From NCBI GenBank assembly GCA_963786805.1, contig CAWBAK010000007.1, positions 315,080 through 379,079 of the forward strand: a stretch of 64,000 nucleotides of DNA, in the 5' to 3' direction. The notes beneath the pieces were generated by a model, which searched no databases, was not told where the DNA came from, and saw nothing but the letters and a program-made list of their open reading frames with translations. Position numbers and translations under genes: made by a program. The stretch comes from CALGFI01 sp963786805 (GTDB lineage: Bacteria > Actinomycetota > UBA4738 > HRBIN12). Each line of letters starts with the position of its first letter. The stretch's first letter is position 1. This document shows positions 44,563 through 52,925 of this stretch, in pieces.

Positions 44563-44631
44563 GTGAACGGCGGCCCGGACGACCAACGCGGCGACGAAGC
44601 CGCGGAGCGTGCACAGATCAGGACGCGATGA
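44563..44631 (+). pseudogene. Remnant of a cyclase gene start (paralogue of the 38471 gene)
   Basis: A 22-codon reading frame GTG...TGA translates as VNGGPDDQRGDEAAERAQIR plus TR. It aligns with the first residues of the cyclase-receptor at 38471 (DGDPDDQRRDDATQRAQIRT), with matching DNA such as CCGGACGACCA and CAGATCAGGAC. Homology stops where the catalytic domain should begin, and a stop follows at once. It looks like the truncated 5' end of a second copy. A short leader peptide is an alternative. Confidence 0.55.
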
Positions 44632-44655
44632 GACCCCTACCGGAGGTGTCTCATC
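44627..44655. terminator. Hairpin between cyclase remnant and VOC gene
   Basis: GATGAGAC pairs perfectly with GTCTCATC across a 13-base loop. It ends 6 bases before the stop of the minus-strand VOC gene and could terminate that gene. Confidence 0.45.
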
Positions 44656-44661
44656 GTGTGT

Positions 44662-45021
44662 TCAGTCACCGTCCTCGATGACGCAGAACAGGTTGCCCTC
44701 GGGATCCGCGAGCACGATGAAGTCCTCGTCCGGCTCGGGCGTCCTCGGATGGAGCGTCGCGCCGATGCCAAGGAGCCGCTCGACCTCGTTCTTCTGGTCT
44801 TCCGCGTAGAGGTCGAAGTGGAGCCGGTTCTTCCCGACCCTCGGCTCGGGGACGAGCTGGAGCGACACGTTGACGTTCCTCCCGCCGGGATCCCGGAGGA
44901 TCACCCAATCGTCCTCGGGCTCGTACTTCGGCTCGTAGCCGAGCGCCTCCCGCCAGAACGCCAGCATCGCCGGGAGGTCGTTGCAGTCGATCACGACCGA
45001 GCCGACCCGGATGCGCGCCAC
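44662..45021 (-). CDS. VOC-superfamily (glyoxalase-6-like) protein
   Basis: A 119-residue VOC protein: VVIDCNDLPAMLAFWREALG, DWVILRDPGGRNVNVSLQLV and the closing ADPEGNLFCVIED. This group is common in actinobacteria and of unknown substrate. GTG at 45021. An 11-base direct repeat CGGCTCGAGGG (45021-45031 and 45051-45061) overlaps its start region. Confidence 0.82.
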   Translation of the reverse strand: MARIRVGSVVIDCNDLPAMLAFWREALGYEPKYEPEDDWVILRDPGGRNVNVSLQLVPEPRVGKNRLHFDLYAEDQKNEVERLLGIGATLHPRTPEPDEDFIVLADPEGNLFCVIEDGD

Positions 45022-45102
45022 GGCTCGAGGGTAGCCGAGCCCGAGACGTGCGGCTCGAGGGCTGTCGAGGCAGCTCCAGACCTGATCCCGAGCGGATGTG
45101 AG

Positions 45103-46458
45103 TCATGCCTGCACGGCTGCGTAAAGCCGCCACTCATCCGGGACGCCCTTCAGCGTGTGCATCCCTCGGTCCTCGAACACGAGCCCGCTTCCGGCGACGA
45201 GATCCTTCACGGTCTGCGAGACGAAGACCTCGGACGCGCCCGCGAGCGCACCTACGCGAGCGCCGATCACCACGCCGAGCCCGCCGGCCTTCCCGGCGAT
45301 CATCTGGACCTCGCCGGTGTGGACACCGGCGCGCACCTCGACGCCGAGCGGGGTGACGGCCTCGAGGATCTGTTGTGCACACCGAACGCCACGGGCCGGA
45401 CCATCGAACGTCGCGAAGAACCCGTCCCCCGCCGTGTCGATCTCGACGCCCCGATAGCGCGCGATGATCGAACGCACCATGGTGTGGTGGCGCTCGATGA
45501 GGTCCCGCCACGCCCGATCGCCGAGCTCGACCGCCCGGCTGGTCGAATCGACGATGTCCGTGAACAGCACGGTCGAGAGGACACGATCGAACACCGCCTC
45601 CTCCTCCTGGATCTGAGTGACGAATCGGTCGATCTCTTCGAAGTGCTGCGCATCATCCGCGAGGAAGAAATGCTCGGGGCCGGGGATCTCGACGAATCGA
45701 GCGCCGGGGATCTGCTCCGCGACCCAGGGACCGGCCCCGAAGGAGCCATCCCGATCCCCCTCCTTCGTCATCACGATCGTCGGAACGAGGACACTGGGAA
45801 GGATCGATCGGACGTCGACCTGCCGTTGCACGAGCTCGATCGCGAGCGCACTCGATGGGCTGGCACAGAGCCTCGACCACCGGGCCCACGTCTCGAGCTC
45901 CTCCTCGGGGACCTCCGTCCGCATGCCCTGGAAGTTGAGCCGCCAGAACTCCACCGTGCCCCAGAGCCGATCGATCCACTCCTCCCACTCGTGCGCGTCG
46001 GCCTCGGTGAACCCCCAGGGGAAGTCGGCCGTCTTCCAGTACGAGACGATGGGCGCCCCCAGGACGAGGCCGAGCGTCCGCTCGGGGAACGACGCGGCGG
46101 CCAGGATGCTCACCGCGCAGCCGTCCTCGAACCCCAGAAGGATGGCGCGGTCGGACCCGACCTCGTCCATCACCGTCCGCATGTCGTCCATCCCCTTCTC
46201 GAGCGAGAGCGTCTCGAGCGAGGTCGGCCGGTCCGAGACGCCCGACCCGCGGCGATCGAACACGATCACGCGCGCCCGCTCGGCGAGGGTCCGGAGGTAC
46301 CGGGCGTACATCGGCAGATCCCAGTTCGCGTCGATGTTCGACAGCGTTCCATCGTTGATCACGAGGTCGTAGGGGCCGTCGCCGAAGACCTGGTACCCGA
46401 GGTAGACGCCGTCCTCCGACTTCACGTACCGAGTCGATGGCCGAGCCAGGCGATCCAT
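45103..46458 (-). CDS. Alpha/beta-hydrolase-like domain fused to class III nucleotidyl cyclase
   Basis: A 451-residue cytosolic protein. Residues 10-280 are an alpha/beta-hydrolase fold (VKSEDGVYLGYQVFGDGPYD, RVIVFDRRGSGVSDRP) with the usual His in IPGPEHFF. The nucleophile elbow reads LLGFEDGCAV, so the catalytic Ser of G-x-S-x-G is Glu. Residues 290-450 are a class III cyclase: STVLFTDIVDSTSRAVELGD, the second metal Asp in DTAGDGFFATFDGP, and GARVGALAGASEVFVSQTVK. The hydrolase part is probably a sensor and not an enzyme. ATG at 46458 is 64 bases after the preceding regulator-cyclase stop, so it is likely the last gene of a five-gene operon. Confidence 0.85.
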   Translation of the reverse strand: MDRLARPSTRYVKSEDGVYLGYQVFGDGPYDLVINDGTLSNIDANWDLPMYARYLRTLAERARVIVFDRRGSGVSDRPTSLETLSLEKGMDDMRTVMDEVGSDRAILLGFEDGCAVSILAAASFPERTLGLVLGAPIVSYWKTADFPWGFTEADAHEWEEWIDRLWGTVEFWRLNFQGMRTEVPEEELETWARWSRLCASPSSALAIELVQRQVDVRSILPSVLVPTIVMTKEGDRDGSFGAGPWVAEQIPGARFVEIPGPEHFFLADDAQHFEEIDRFVTQIQEEEAVFDRVLSTVLFTDIVDSTSRAVELGDRAWRDLIERHHTMVRSIIARYRGVEIDTAGDGFFATFDGPARGVRCAQQILEAVTPLGVEVRAGVHTGEVQMIAGKAGGLGVVIGARVGALAGASEVFVSQTVKDLVAGSGLVFEDRGMHTLKGVPDEWRLYAAVQA

Positions 46459-46521
46459 CCCGCGATGGTCGCCCGCCGCCGTCCTCGCCGCAAGCGGACG
46501 ATCGACTCGGATCAGCCCCGT

Positions 46522-47666
46522 TCAGGAGCTCTGCACGGAAGACACCTGCGCGGCCGGCTCGCGAACGGCGACGACGTTGTAACGCCGTGATCGGTCGCAG
46601 GAAACCCTTGAGCGTCAACTCGCCGACGGGTTCCGCCTCGACGTCGGCCTCGACCTCTGCGTAGAGACGCTGTTCGATCAGGACCTGGCCGGCCGCTGCC
46701 TCGTCCGCGAGCCGCGACGCGAGATTCGTCACCGCTCCGATCGCTGCATAGTCAGAGCGGCCCTCGAAGCCAACCTCGCCACACGTCGCGTACCCCAGGG
46801 CGATGCCGGCGCCGAAGCCGAGGTCGTATCCGCGCTTCCGCCACCGCGGCGTCAGCTCCGCCATCTCCTCGCGGAGCGCGCAGCCCAGCCGCACCGCCAG
46901 CAGCGCCGCGTCGGGAATCTCCTTGGGGTCGTTGAAGAAGAGCTGGACCCCATCGCCCTCGATGAAGCCCACGGTCGCATCGAACCGCCGCACGAGCTCG
47001 CCGATCGTGCCGTGGAACTCGCCGAGCACCTGCATCAGCTCCTCTGGTTCGACGGCGTCGACGAAGCCTCGTCCATCCGCGGAGATCGGCGAAGAACATC
47101 GCGACCTTTCGACGGTGGCTCCGCAGGATCGAGTCGTCGCCCGATGAGACGATGGCGTCGGCGAGCTGCGGTGAGAGGAACCGCCGAAGCTTCCGCATCC
47201 GCTCGAGCTCCCGGACCTGTGTCTGCACGCGCTCCTCGAGCGTTCGATTGAGCTCCAGCAGCTCTGCCGACTGCGTCTTGATCGTGTCGTGGTAGCGCTT
47301 GATCCGTAGGAGGGACCGGACTCGCGTCAGCAGCTCGTCGTGGTTGAACGGCTTCGCGATGAGATCGTCCGCACCGACCTCGATCGCCTTCGCCTTCTCA
47401 CCCGGATCCGCCGTGATCATGATGACCGGGAGCACCGCCGTCTCCTCGCGCTCGCGGATCCGTCGGCAGACCTCATAGCCGTCCGGCGGCGGCATCATGA
47501 CGTCGAGAAGCACGAGATCCGGCTTCGCCGACTCGACGAGCGCGAGCGCGCGTTCGCCGTCGGTGGCGGAGACGACCTCGTAGCCGCGCGGCTCGAGAAC
47601 GGCCTCGAGCAAGCGCACGTTCTGGGGGACGTCGTCCACGACGAGGATCCTGCCGTCGTCACCCAT
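46522..47666 (-). CDS. Response regulator fused to class III nucleotidyl cyclase (two frameshifts)
   Basis: A roughly 381-residue regulator with an N-terminal receiver (phospho-acceptor Asp55 in VLLDVMMPPPDGYEV, Lys in DDLIAKPFNHDEL), a coiled coil (QSAELLELNRTLEERVQTQV), and a class III cyclase domain (AMFFADLRGWT, FIEGDGVQLFFNDP, YAAIGAVTNLASRLADEAAA). Phosphorylation should switch the cyclase. Extra bases near 47085 (repair gives FVDAVEPEELMQVLGEFHGT) and near 46582 (repair gives YNVVAVREPAAQVSSVQSS and a TGA at 46522) break the frame. ATG at 47666 overlaps the previous stop (TGATG). Confidence 0.84.
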
Positions 47667-48043
47667 CAGGCGCGCCCATCGCAATGCTGCCGGACGGTAC
47701 CGATGAACTCGCGGATGTTCAGCGGCTTCGAGACGTACCCGTCGAAGCCAGCCGCCAGGAACCGCTCGCGGTCTCCATGCATCGCCTGGGCGGTCACGGC
47801 GAGCACCGGGATCCCGGCGGTGCGTTCGTCCGCCCGCAACCGGCCGAGCACGTGGACGCCGTCGAAGTCCGGAAGCTGGATGTCCATGAGCACGAGATCC
47901 GGCGAATGCTCCGCAGCCAACTCGAACGCCTGGCCTCCCGTCGCCGCCTCGAGCGTGCGGTACCCCGTCGCGACGAGGACGTCGCGGACCAGCTTCATGT
48001 TCTTGTCGTTGTCCTCCACGACGAGGATCTGTTCGCCTGCCAT
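47666..48043 (-). CDS. Single-domain response regulator (DivK/CheY-like)
   Basis: A 125-residue stand-alone receiver: acidic cluster EDND near residue 10, phospho-acceptor Asp54 (LVLMDIQLPDFDGVHV), Thr/Ala switch in VLAVTAQAM and Lys in GYVSKPLNIREF. The pattern is typical of phosphorelay regulators that pair with hybrid-type kinases. It lies between the kinase (2 bases away) and the regulator-cyclase (overlapping), so it probably relays or competes for phosphate in the same pathway. Confidence 0.9.
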   Translation of the reverse strand: MAGEQILVVEDNDKNMKLVRDVLVATGYRTLEAATGGQAFELAAEHSPDLVLMDIQLPDFDGVHVLGRLRADERTAGIPVLAVTAQAMHGDRERFLAAGFDGYVSKPLNIREFIGTVRQHCDGRA

Positions 48044-48045
48044 GG

Positions 48046-49676
48046 CTAGACCGACCTCGCCGGCAACGTGAAGACGAAGGTGCTGCCCTTCCCGAGCTCG
48101 CTTTCGAGCCAGATCCGTCCACCGTGGAGCTCGACGAGCCGCTTCGAGAGCGCGAGGCCGAGGCCGGTCCCCTCGCGCTGGTCGAGCCCCGCCCGGGACT
48201 GCTGGAACTCCTCGAAGATCCGTTCGTGATCCTCGGGAGCGATGCCGGGACCGGTGTCGGCGACGGAGATCCTGACCTCCCCGTTGACTCGGGACGAGCC
48301 CACGTCGACGGCGCCGCCCGCCGGCGTGAACTTCACGGCGTTCGACAGCAGGTTGAAGATGACTTGCTTGATCCTGCGCTCGTCGCCCTCGACGACATCG
48401 ACCTCCGGATCGGCAGCGAGCTCGACCTGCACTCCATCCTGCATCGCGCGCTCGCGGACCATGACCACGCCGCGCTCGAGCGCGTCCCGCAGGGAGAACG
48501 ACTCGACCTCGAGCTCGACCTGTCCTGCCTCGACCTTCGACAGATCGAGGACGTCGTTGATCAGGGAGAGCAGGTGGTTCCCCGAAGACAGGATGTCGTC
48601 GAGGTATTCCGCCTGCTTCTCGTTCACCGTGCCGACCATCTCTTCGCGCAGCACCTGCGAGAAGCCGAGGATCGCGTTCAGCGGCGTCCGGAGCTCGTGG
48701 GACATGTTGGCCAGGAACTCCGACTTGTGTTGGCTGACCGCCTCGAGCTCGGTGTAGAGACGCCGGAGCTCCTCGTTCATCCGGTTGACGTTCGCGGCCA
48801 GCGCGCCGAGCTCGTCGCGGTTGTCGACCTCCACCCGCCCCGAGAAGTCACCCGACGCGATCGCGGCCAGGCTCGTGTCGATCCGCTGGATCGGCCCGAT
48901 CAGCGACCACGAGAGGACGAATCCCAAAAGCAGGGCGAGGACGAGCGCTCCCGCCGCGACGCCGATGAACAGCGCCCGGGAGCTCGAGAAGGAGCTCGCG
49001 TTGCGCGCGATCAGATTTTGGATCTCGTTCGTCGTTCTGTTTGCGAGCTTCGCAGCGTCCGTGTAGAGGTTGCTCGCGAGCTCTTCCGCCTCTGCTCGCA
49101 ACCGCCGCAACTCGTCGATCGTCTCCTCCGCCTCGATCGTCGCGGCACCCCCGTAAAGTGGGACGATCTCCTGCTTCATCAACCCCCAGAGCTCATGGGC
49201 GGTGTCCTCGATCCCTCGCAAGACGTTTCGGTCTTCCGGCGGCGGCGTGAATCCGAGTTGATGCTGCGGTCGTCCGGGCCTCGATCTGGCGGGCCGCGTC
49301 CATCACGAGCAGGTCCACGGCGAGCGCGCTCTTCCCGCGGAGTGCGGGAGGCGCTGCCTCCGGCCAGATCACATAGAAGTCCTCGCCGGCGTTCTGCGCC
49401 AGTACGAGGCGTGAGGTACCCGGCATCGGCCTGGAGTTGGCCGTACTCGACGGCCCGTTCCTGGAGAGGCCCGACGCTCGCGACGCGATCGTTCGACTGC
49501 CCGAGCACGAGCTGCCCCAGCAGACCGACCGCGACCAGGAGCAGCGACGTGCCGACGAACGCGATCAGCAGCTTCGTCCGAACCGTGGCCGGGAGGCGGG
49601 CGACGGCCCGGCCGAGCGGATCTCCGATCCGTCGCAGCCCCTCCGCGGCGACCCGCGATTCCTGCTTCCCGGTCAA
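48046..49676 (-). CDS. Transmembrane sensor histidine kinase with HAMP domain (two frameshifts)
   Basis: A roughly 540-residue kinase. One helix (KLLIAFVGTSLLLVAVGLLG) and a second (ALFIGVAAGALVLALLLGFV) enclose an extracellular sensor of about 140 residues; a HAMP domain follows (IQRIDTSLAAIASGDFSGRV), then HisKA with the acceptor in NMSHELRTPLNAILGFSQVL and an intact ATP domain (NLLSNAVKFTPAGG, ADTGPGIAPEDHERIFEEF, GTGLGLALSKRLVELHGG). Extra bases near 49417 and 49255 break the frame; repair joins AGYLT to LVLAQNAGEDFYVIW and restores PPPEDRNVLRGIEDT. The TTG at 49676 is the likely start, 3 bases after the lipoprotein stop. Confidence 0.84.
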
Positions 49677-49679
49677 GTC

Positions 49680-50183
49680 TCAGACTTCCAGGTCGGTCGT
49701 CCCGCCGACCATGTTCGTGATCAGCCAGTTCCCGTCGATCCGGGCCACGTCGAAGTCGGCGGCCGTCGTCGACACGACCGTGCCGGTCCCGGCGTCGACG
49801 AAGTGGCACTCGAAGTGCAGCGTCCCCCGGTCGCCGGCGACCGTGATCTCGAGCTTGTACGCCGGGTGATCAGAGATCCACTCGTTCTCGGGCGCGAACG
49901 GCGCCGACGTCTCCAGCCAGAACGCCCGGATCTCGTCCAGCCCGACCGCCGTCTCCCCCGGACCCACCGTCATCGTCGCGTCGGGCGCCCACAGGCTCAT
50001 CATCTGGTCGATATCCTTCTCCGTCATGGAGCCGTGGAAGTCCTTCTCGATCTGGTCGATCTCGTAGGTGTCCGCCTTCCGTTGCAGCTCCTGCTCCGCC
50101 GCAGAGGGCGTGCTCGAGTCCCCGCAGGCCGCGAGGAAAAGAACGACGATCCCGAGTGCGCCGCCGATCACGAGCTTCCGCAT
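49680..50183 (-). CDS. SnoaL/NTF2-like lipoprotein
   Basis: A 167-residue lipoprotein: signal peptide with lipobox VLFLAAC (Cys near 20), then an NTF2-like fold (YEIDQIEKDFHGSMTEKDID, MSLWAPDATMTVGPGETAVG, GNWLITNMVGGTTDLEV). It has GGGGGGAG upstream of the ATG at 50183 and starts an operon continuing into the HAMP kinase, a receiver, and two cyclases. As an extracellular ligand-binding module it may present the signal to the kinase (inference). Confidence 0.82.
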   Translation of the reverse strand: MRKLVIGGALGIVVLFLAACGDSSTPSAAEQELQRKADTYEIDQIEKDFHGSMTEKDIDQMMSLWAPDATMTVGPGETAVGLDEIRAFWLETSAPFAPENEWISDHPAYKLEITVAGDRGTLHFECHFVDAGTGTVVSTTAADFDVARIDGNWLITNMVGGTTDLEV

Positions 50184-50352
50184 GTGAGCGCTCCCCCCTG
50201 TTCGAGCTCCGTTGGGCCGTCGGTGCCGGCCGATGTTCACATCACGGCCACGCATCCGTCTAGAGGCAGACGCTACGCGAGCCTCGCGTCCGAGCCCACG
50301 GTGCCTGCGAGGCGATCCGTGGGGGTGCCAGCACGGTATCCGGAGAGGGCCG

Positions 50353-50722
50353 TCAGCCGCCGGCGCAGTAGCGGCGCACCTCGTCAGGGAACGTGCGAAC
50401 GCTGATGGGCTTCTCGAGCCAGCCGGCGAAACCGGCCTCCTGGAGCCAGTCGCCGGTGCCCTCGAGCGCGCATCGCGCTCAACGCGACCACGGGGATCCC
50501 CGCCGTCCGCTCGTTGCCACGAAGCTCCCGCGTGGCCTCCGTGCCGGGTATGTCCGGAAGCTGGAGGTCCATGAGGACGACGTCGGGAACGTGCTCGACC
50601 GCCATCGCGACCGCCTCGGCGCCCGTCGCCGCTTCGAGCGTCCGGAAGCCGGCGGCGCTCAGGACGCTCTGCGCGAGCTTCCGGTTCTTCTCGTTGTCGT
50701 CGACGATCAGGACGAGGGGCAC
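50353..50722 (-). CDS. Single-domain response regulator (one frameshift)
   Basis: A roughly 122-residue receiver domain: LIVDDNEKNRKLAQSVLSAA, phospho-acceptor Asp52 (VVLMDLQLPDIPGTEA), and, after removal of an extra base near 50465, SAMALEGTGDWLQEAGFAGW and LEKPISVRTFPDEV with the conserved Lys. It is closely similar to the receiver at 47666. GTG at 50722 lies 17 bases from the divergent NarL-type regulator, so the two share a promoter region. Confidence 0.84.
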
Positions 50723-50739
50723 CGGCGTATCCTCGCGCC

Positions 50740-51405
50740 ATGCCGATCCGGCTCGTGATCGCGGAGGATCACTACCTCGTCCGCGAGGGCATCCGGCGCC
50801 TGCTCGAGACCCAGCCCGACCTGGAGGTCGCGGCGGTGTGCGGCGACCTCGACTCTCTGCTCGCCGCGGTGAAGGAACAGAAGCCGGACGTGGTCGTCAC
50901 CGACATCCGCATGCCTCCGGGCAACACCGATGAGGGGATCCAGGCGGCGGAGCGGCTGCGCGAGACGGATCCCGATGTCGGCGTCGTCGTGCTCAGCCAG
51001 TACGCGAACCCCGCGTTCGCCCTCGCCCTGCTGGAAAGCGGCAGCGCTCGGCGCTCCTATCTCCTGAAGGAGCGCATCGAGGATCTCGAGCAGCTCGTGG
51101 CGGCGATCCACACCGTTGCGGAGGGCGGTTCCGTGATCGACCCGAAGGTCGTCGACGCGTTGGTCGCGGACAACACCCGCGGCGACGAGTCGCGGCTGAA
51201 CCAGCTCACTCCGCGCGAACGCGACGTGCTGCGCGAGATGGCCATGGGCAAGAGCAACGCGGCGATCGGAGCGTCGCTGTTCCTCGCCGAGCGGTCGGTG
51301 GAGAAGGTCATCCACTCGATCTTCCTCAAGCTCGGGCTCACCTGGGAGACGTCGGTGCACAAGCGCGTCAAGGCGGTGATCCTCTACCTCTCCGAGAGCG
51401 AGTAG
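50740..51405 (+). CDS. NarL/LuxR-family response regulator
   Basis: A 221-residue DNA-binding regulator. Receiver: LVIAEDHYLVREGIRRLLET with Asp55 (VVVTDIRMPPGNTDEGIQAA), VVLSQYANPAFALALL and Lys in SYLLKERIEDLEQL. The C-terminal LuxR helix-turn-helix is LNQLTPRERDVLREMAMGKS with AERSVEKVIHSIFLKLGL. The DIRMPPGNTDEG variant occurs again in the regulator at 63321. Its stop is 2 bases from the stop of the convergent kinase-like gene, its probable partner. Confidence 0.9.
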   Translation: MPIRLVIAEDHYLVREGIRRLLETQPDLEVAAVCGDLDSLLAAVKEQKPDVVVTDIRMPPGNTDEGIQAAERLRETDPDVGVVVLSQYANPAFALALLESGSARRSYLLKERIEDLEQLVAAIHTVAEGGSVIDPKVVDALVADNTRGDESRLNQLTPRERDVLREMAMGKSNAAIGASLFLAERSVEKVIHSIFLKLGLTWETSVHKRVKAVILYLSESE

Positions 51406-51407
51406 CA

Positions 51408-52068
51408 TCATCGCGAGATCGGCAGCCAGCCGGCCACAGTGATCTCGCCGCCGGATCCCTCCGTGATCGTCACCCGACCACCGAACGCCTCGACGCGATC
51501 GCGCAACGCGAGCCGTTCCGCATCGACGCCCCGTCCGGCGACGATCTCGAACACGACGGCCCCCTCCTCGCTCCGAACCGAGATGACCACTGGCGTACCG
51601 GCGTCGGCGCGCTCGAGAGCCTCGAGACAGCAGAAGTAGACCGCGCCTGCGATCTCCGGTGGGCACGTCATGCCCGGTGCGACGTCGATCTTCGTCTTCA
51701 CGTCCGCGTTCACCGCCGCGGCGCGCAGCGCCGGGAGCAGGCCTCCCGCTTCGAGTAGCGGCGGATAGATCCGGTGCGCGAGCGTCCGCGTATCATCCAG
51801 CGCCTGCCGCACGTCTTCGCCGATCTCCGCAGAGGAGCTTCCTCGTCGCCGCGGGATCGGTGTCGACGGATGCGGCCGCGAGCTGCACGTTGGCGGCGAG
51901 CGCGACCAGGAGCTGCTGGACACCTTCGTGCAGAGCACGCTCGATGGCGCGGCGTTCGGCGTCGGTGGCCAGCGCCAATCGCGTGCGAGATGCGCGCAGC
52001 TCGGCGATCTCGAGGCGCAGCGCATCGAGCTCTCGAACCAGGTCGTCCTGCCGATCCGCCAGCGTCAT
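51408..52068 (-). CDS. Short histidine-kinase-like protein with degenerate ATP site (one frameshift)
   Basis: A roughly 219-residue HisKA_3-type protein without a sensor domain. The helix ERRAIERALHEGVQQLLVAL keeps the acceptor His, and RTLAHRIYPPLLEAGGLLPA matches the kinase family. In the ATP domain the N-box is changed: YFCCLEALERADAGTP replaces the usual EALQNVTKHA, so the Mg-binding Asn is absent, and the DDG-x-GF box is also lost (IVAGRGVDAE). An extra base near 51838 breaks the frame (repair gives TRKLLAEIGEDVRQALDD). It may be a pseudokinase or phosphatase partner of the NarL-type regulator. ATG at 52068. Confidence 0.75.
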
Positions 52069-52224
52069 CGACCTCCCACCTCGACGAGCGCAAGTTGTCC
52101 GTCACTCGGCGCGCGGTGTCAAGCGCGAAGCACCGTGCTAGCACGGGAAGGCGAGCATCCCCCAGATCGCCGGGCCGCCACCGTCGTTGCGGCCGAACCG
52201 ACCTCCTAGCGTTCGGCGAGACGA

Positions 52225-52241
52225 GAACGCCTTAGGCGTTC
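52225..52241. promoter_or_regulatory. Perfect palindrome upstream of first cupin gene
   Basis: GAACGCCTTAGGCGTTC is a 7-base perfect inverted repeat with a TTA centre, ending 16 bases before the ATG and overlapping the likely leader. A related GCGTTCGGCG lies just upstream at 52209. It could be an operator or a leader hairpin. Confidence 0.4.
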
Positions 52242-52257
52242 GGAGAAGGGAGGGGAC

Positions 52258-52722
52258 ATGTTGAAGAAGCGTACGAGGTGGGTTGTCGGCGCTTCGGTCA
52301 TCGCCGCGTCGCTGACATTGTCCGGCGTGGCGGTCGCGACCGGGCCGACCGGTTCGGTGGTTTCCGAGGTGATCGGCGCGGGATCGATGCCCGAGAGGGT
52401 TCGTTTCGCCGCAAAGCCCGGCTCGAACACGGTCGTGGCTCGATTCACGTTCGGACCGAACTCGTCGACCGGCTGGCACACGCATCCGGGCAGGACGCTC
52501 GTCACGGTGAAGACCGGCACCTTCACGGTGTACCACGCGGAGGATTGCGCGCCGATGGTCTACGGACCCGGGGAGGCGTTCGTCGAGCTCCCGACGACCG
52601 TTCACATCGGACGGAACGAGACCACCGGGACCGTCGAGCTCGGAGTGGTGTTCTTCCGCGTGCCGATCGGCGGAAGCCCGCGGATCGATCAACCGCAGCC
52701 GGCCGACTGCGCCATCACGTAG
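52258..52722 (+). CDS. Secreted cupin-domain protein, paralogue 1
   Basis: A 154-residue protein with a signal peptide (VVGASVIAASLTLSGVAVAT) and a single cupin barrel. Metal-site His residues are in TGWHTHPGRTLVTVKTGTF (H-x-H) and VHIGRNETTG. The TVYHAEDCAP and a Cys near the C-terminus suggest a disulfide, as expected outside the cell. Function unknown. ATG at 52258 follows GGGAGGGG. A strong terminator lies 23 bases after the stop. Confidence 0.82.
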   Translation: MLKKRTRWVVGASVIAASLTLSGVAVATGPTGSVVSEVIGAGSMPERVRFAAKPGSNTVVARFTFGPNSSTGWHTHPGRTLVTVKTGTFTVYHAEDCAPMVYGPGEAFVELPTTVHIGRNETTGTVELGVVFFRVPIGGSPRIDQPQPADCAIT

Positions 52723-52744
52723 GACCGAAACACCCAAGGCATGT

Positions 52745-52774
52745 CCCCGTGGGGGCGACGAGGCCCCCACGGGG
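52745..52774. terminator. Strong hairpin terminator
   Basis: A perfect 12-base stem CCCCGTGGGGGC/GCCCCCACGGGG with a six-base loop, 23 bases after the first cupin stop. Confidence 0.85.
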
Positions 52775-52925
52775 TCGGCGACTCGAGGGAGCGCCCGCGA
52801 GGAAGGACGGAGGGGGTGATGCGGAACCGATCGCGCCTGTCAGCTTCGCCGTGATGCCCGAGCCGATCCCCGACGCCGCTCACGAACTCGCGAGACGTCG
52901 TCGGGAACGTAGAGAAGGGAGTCTC

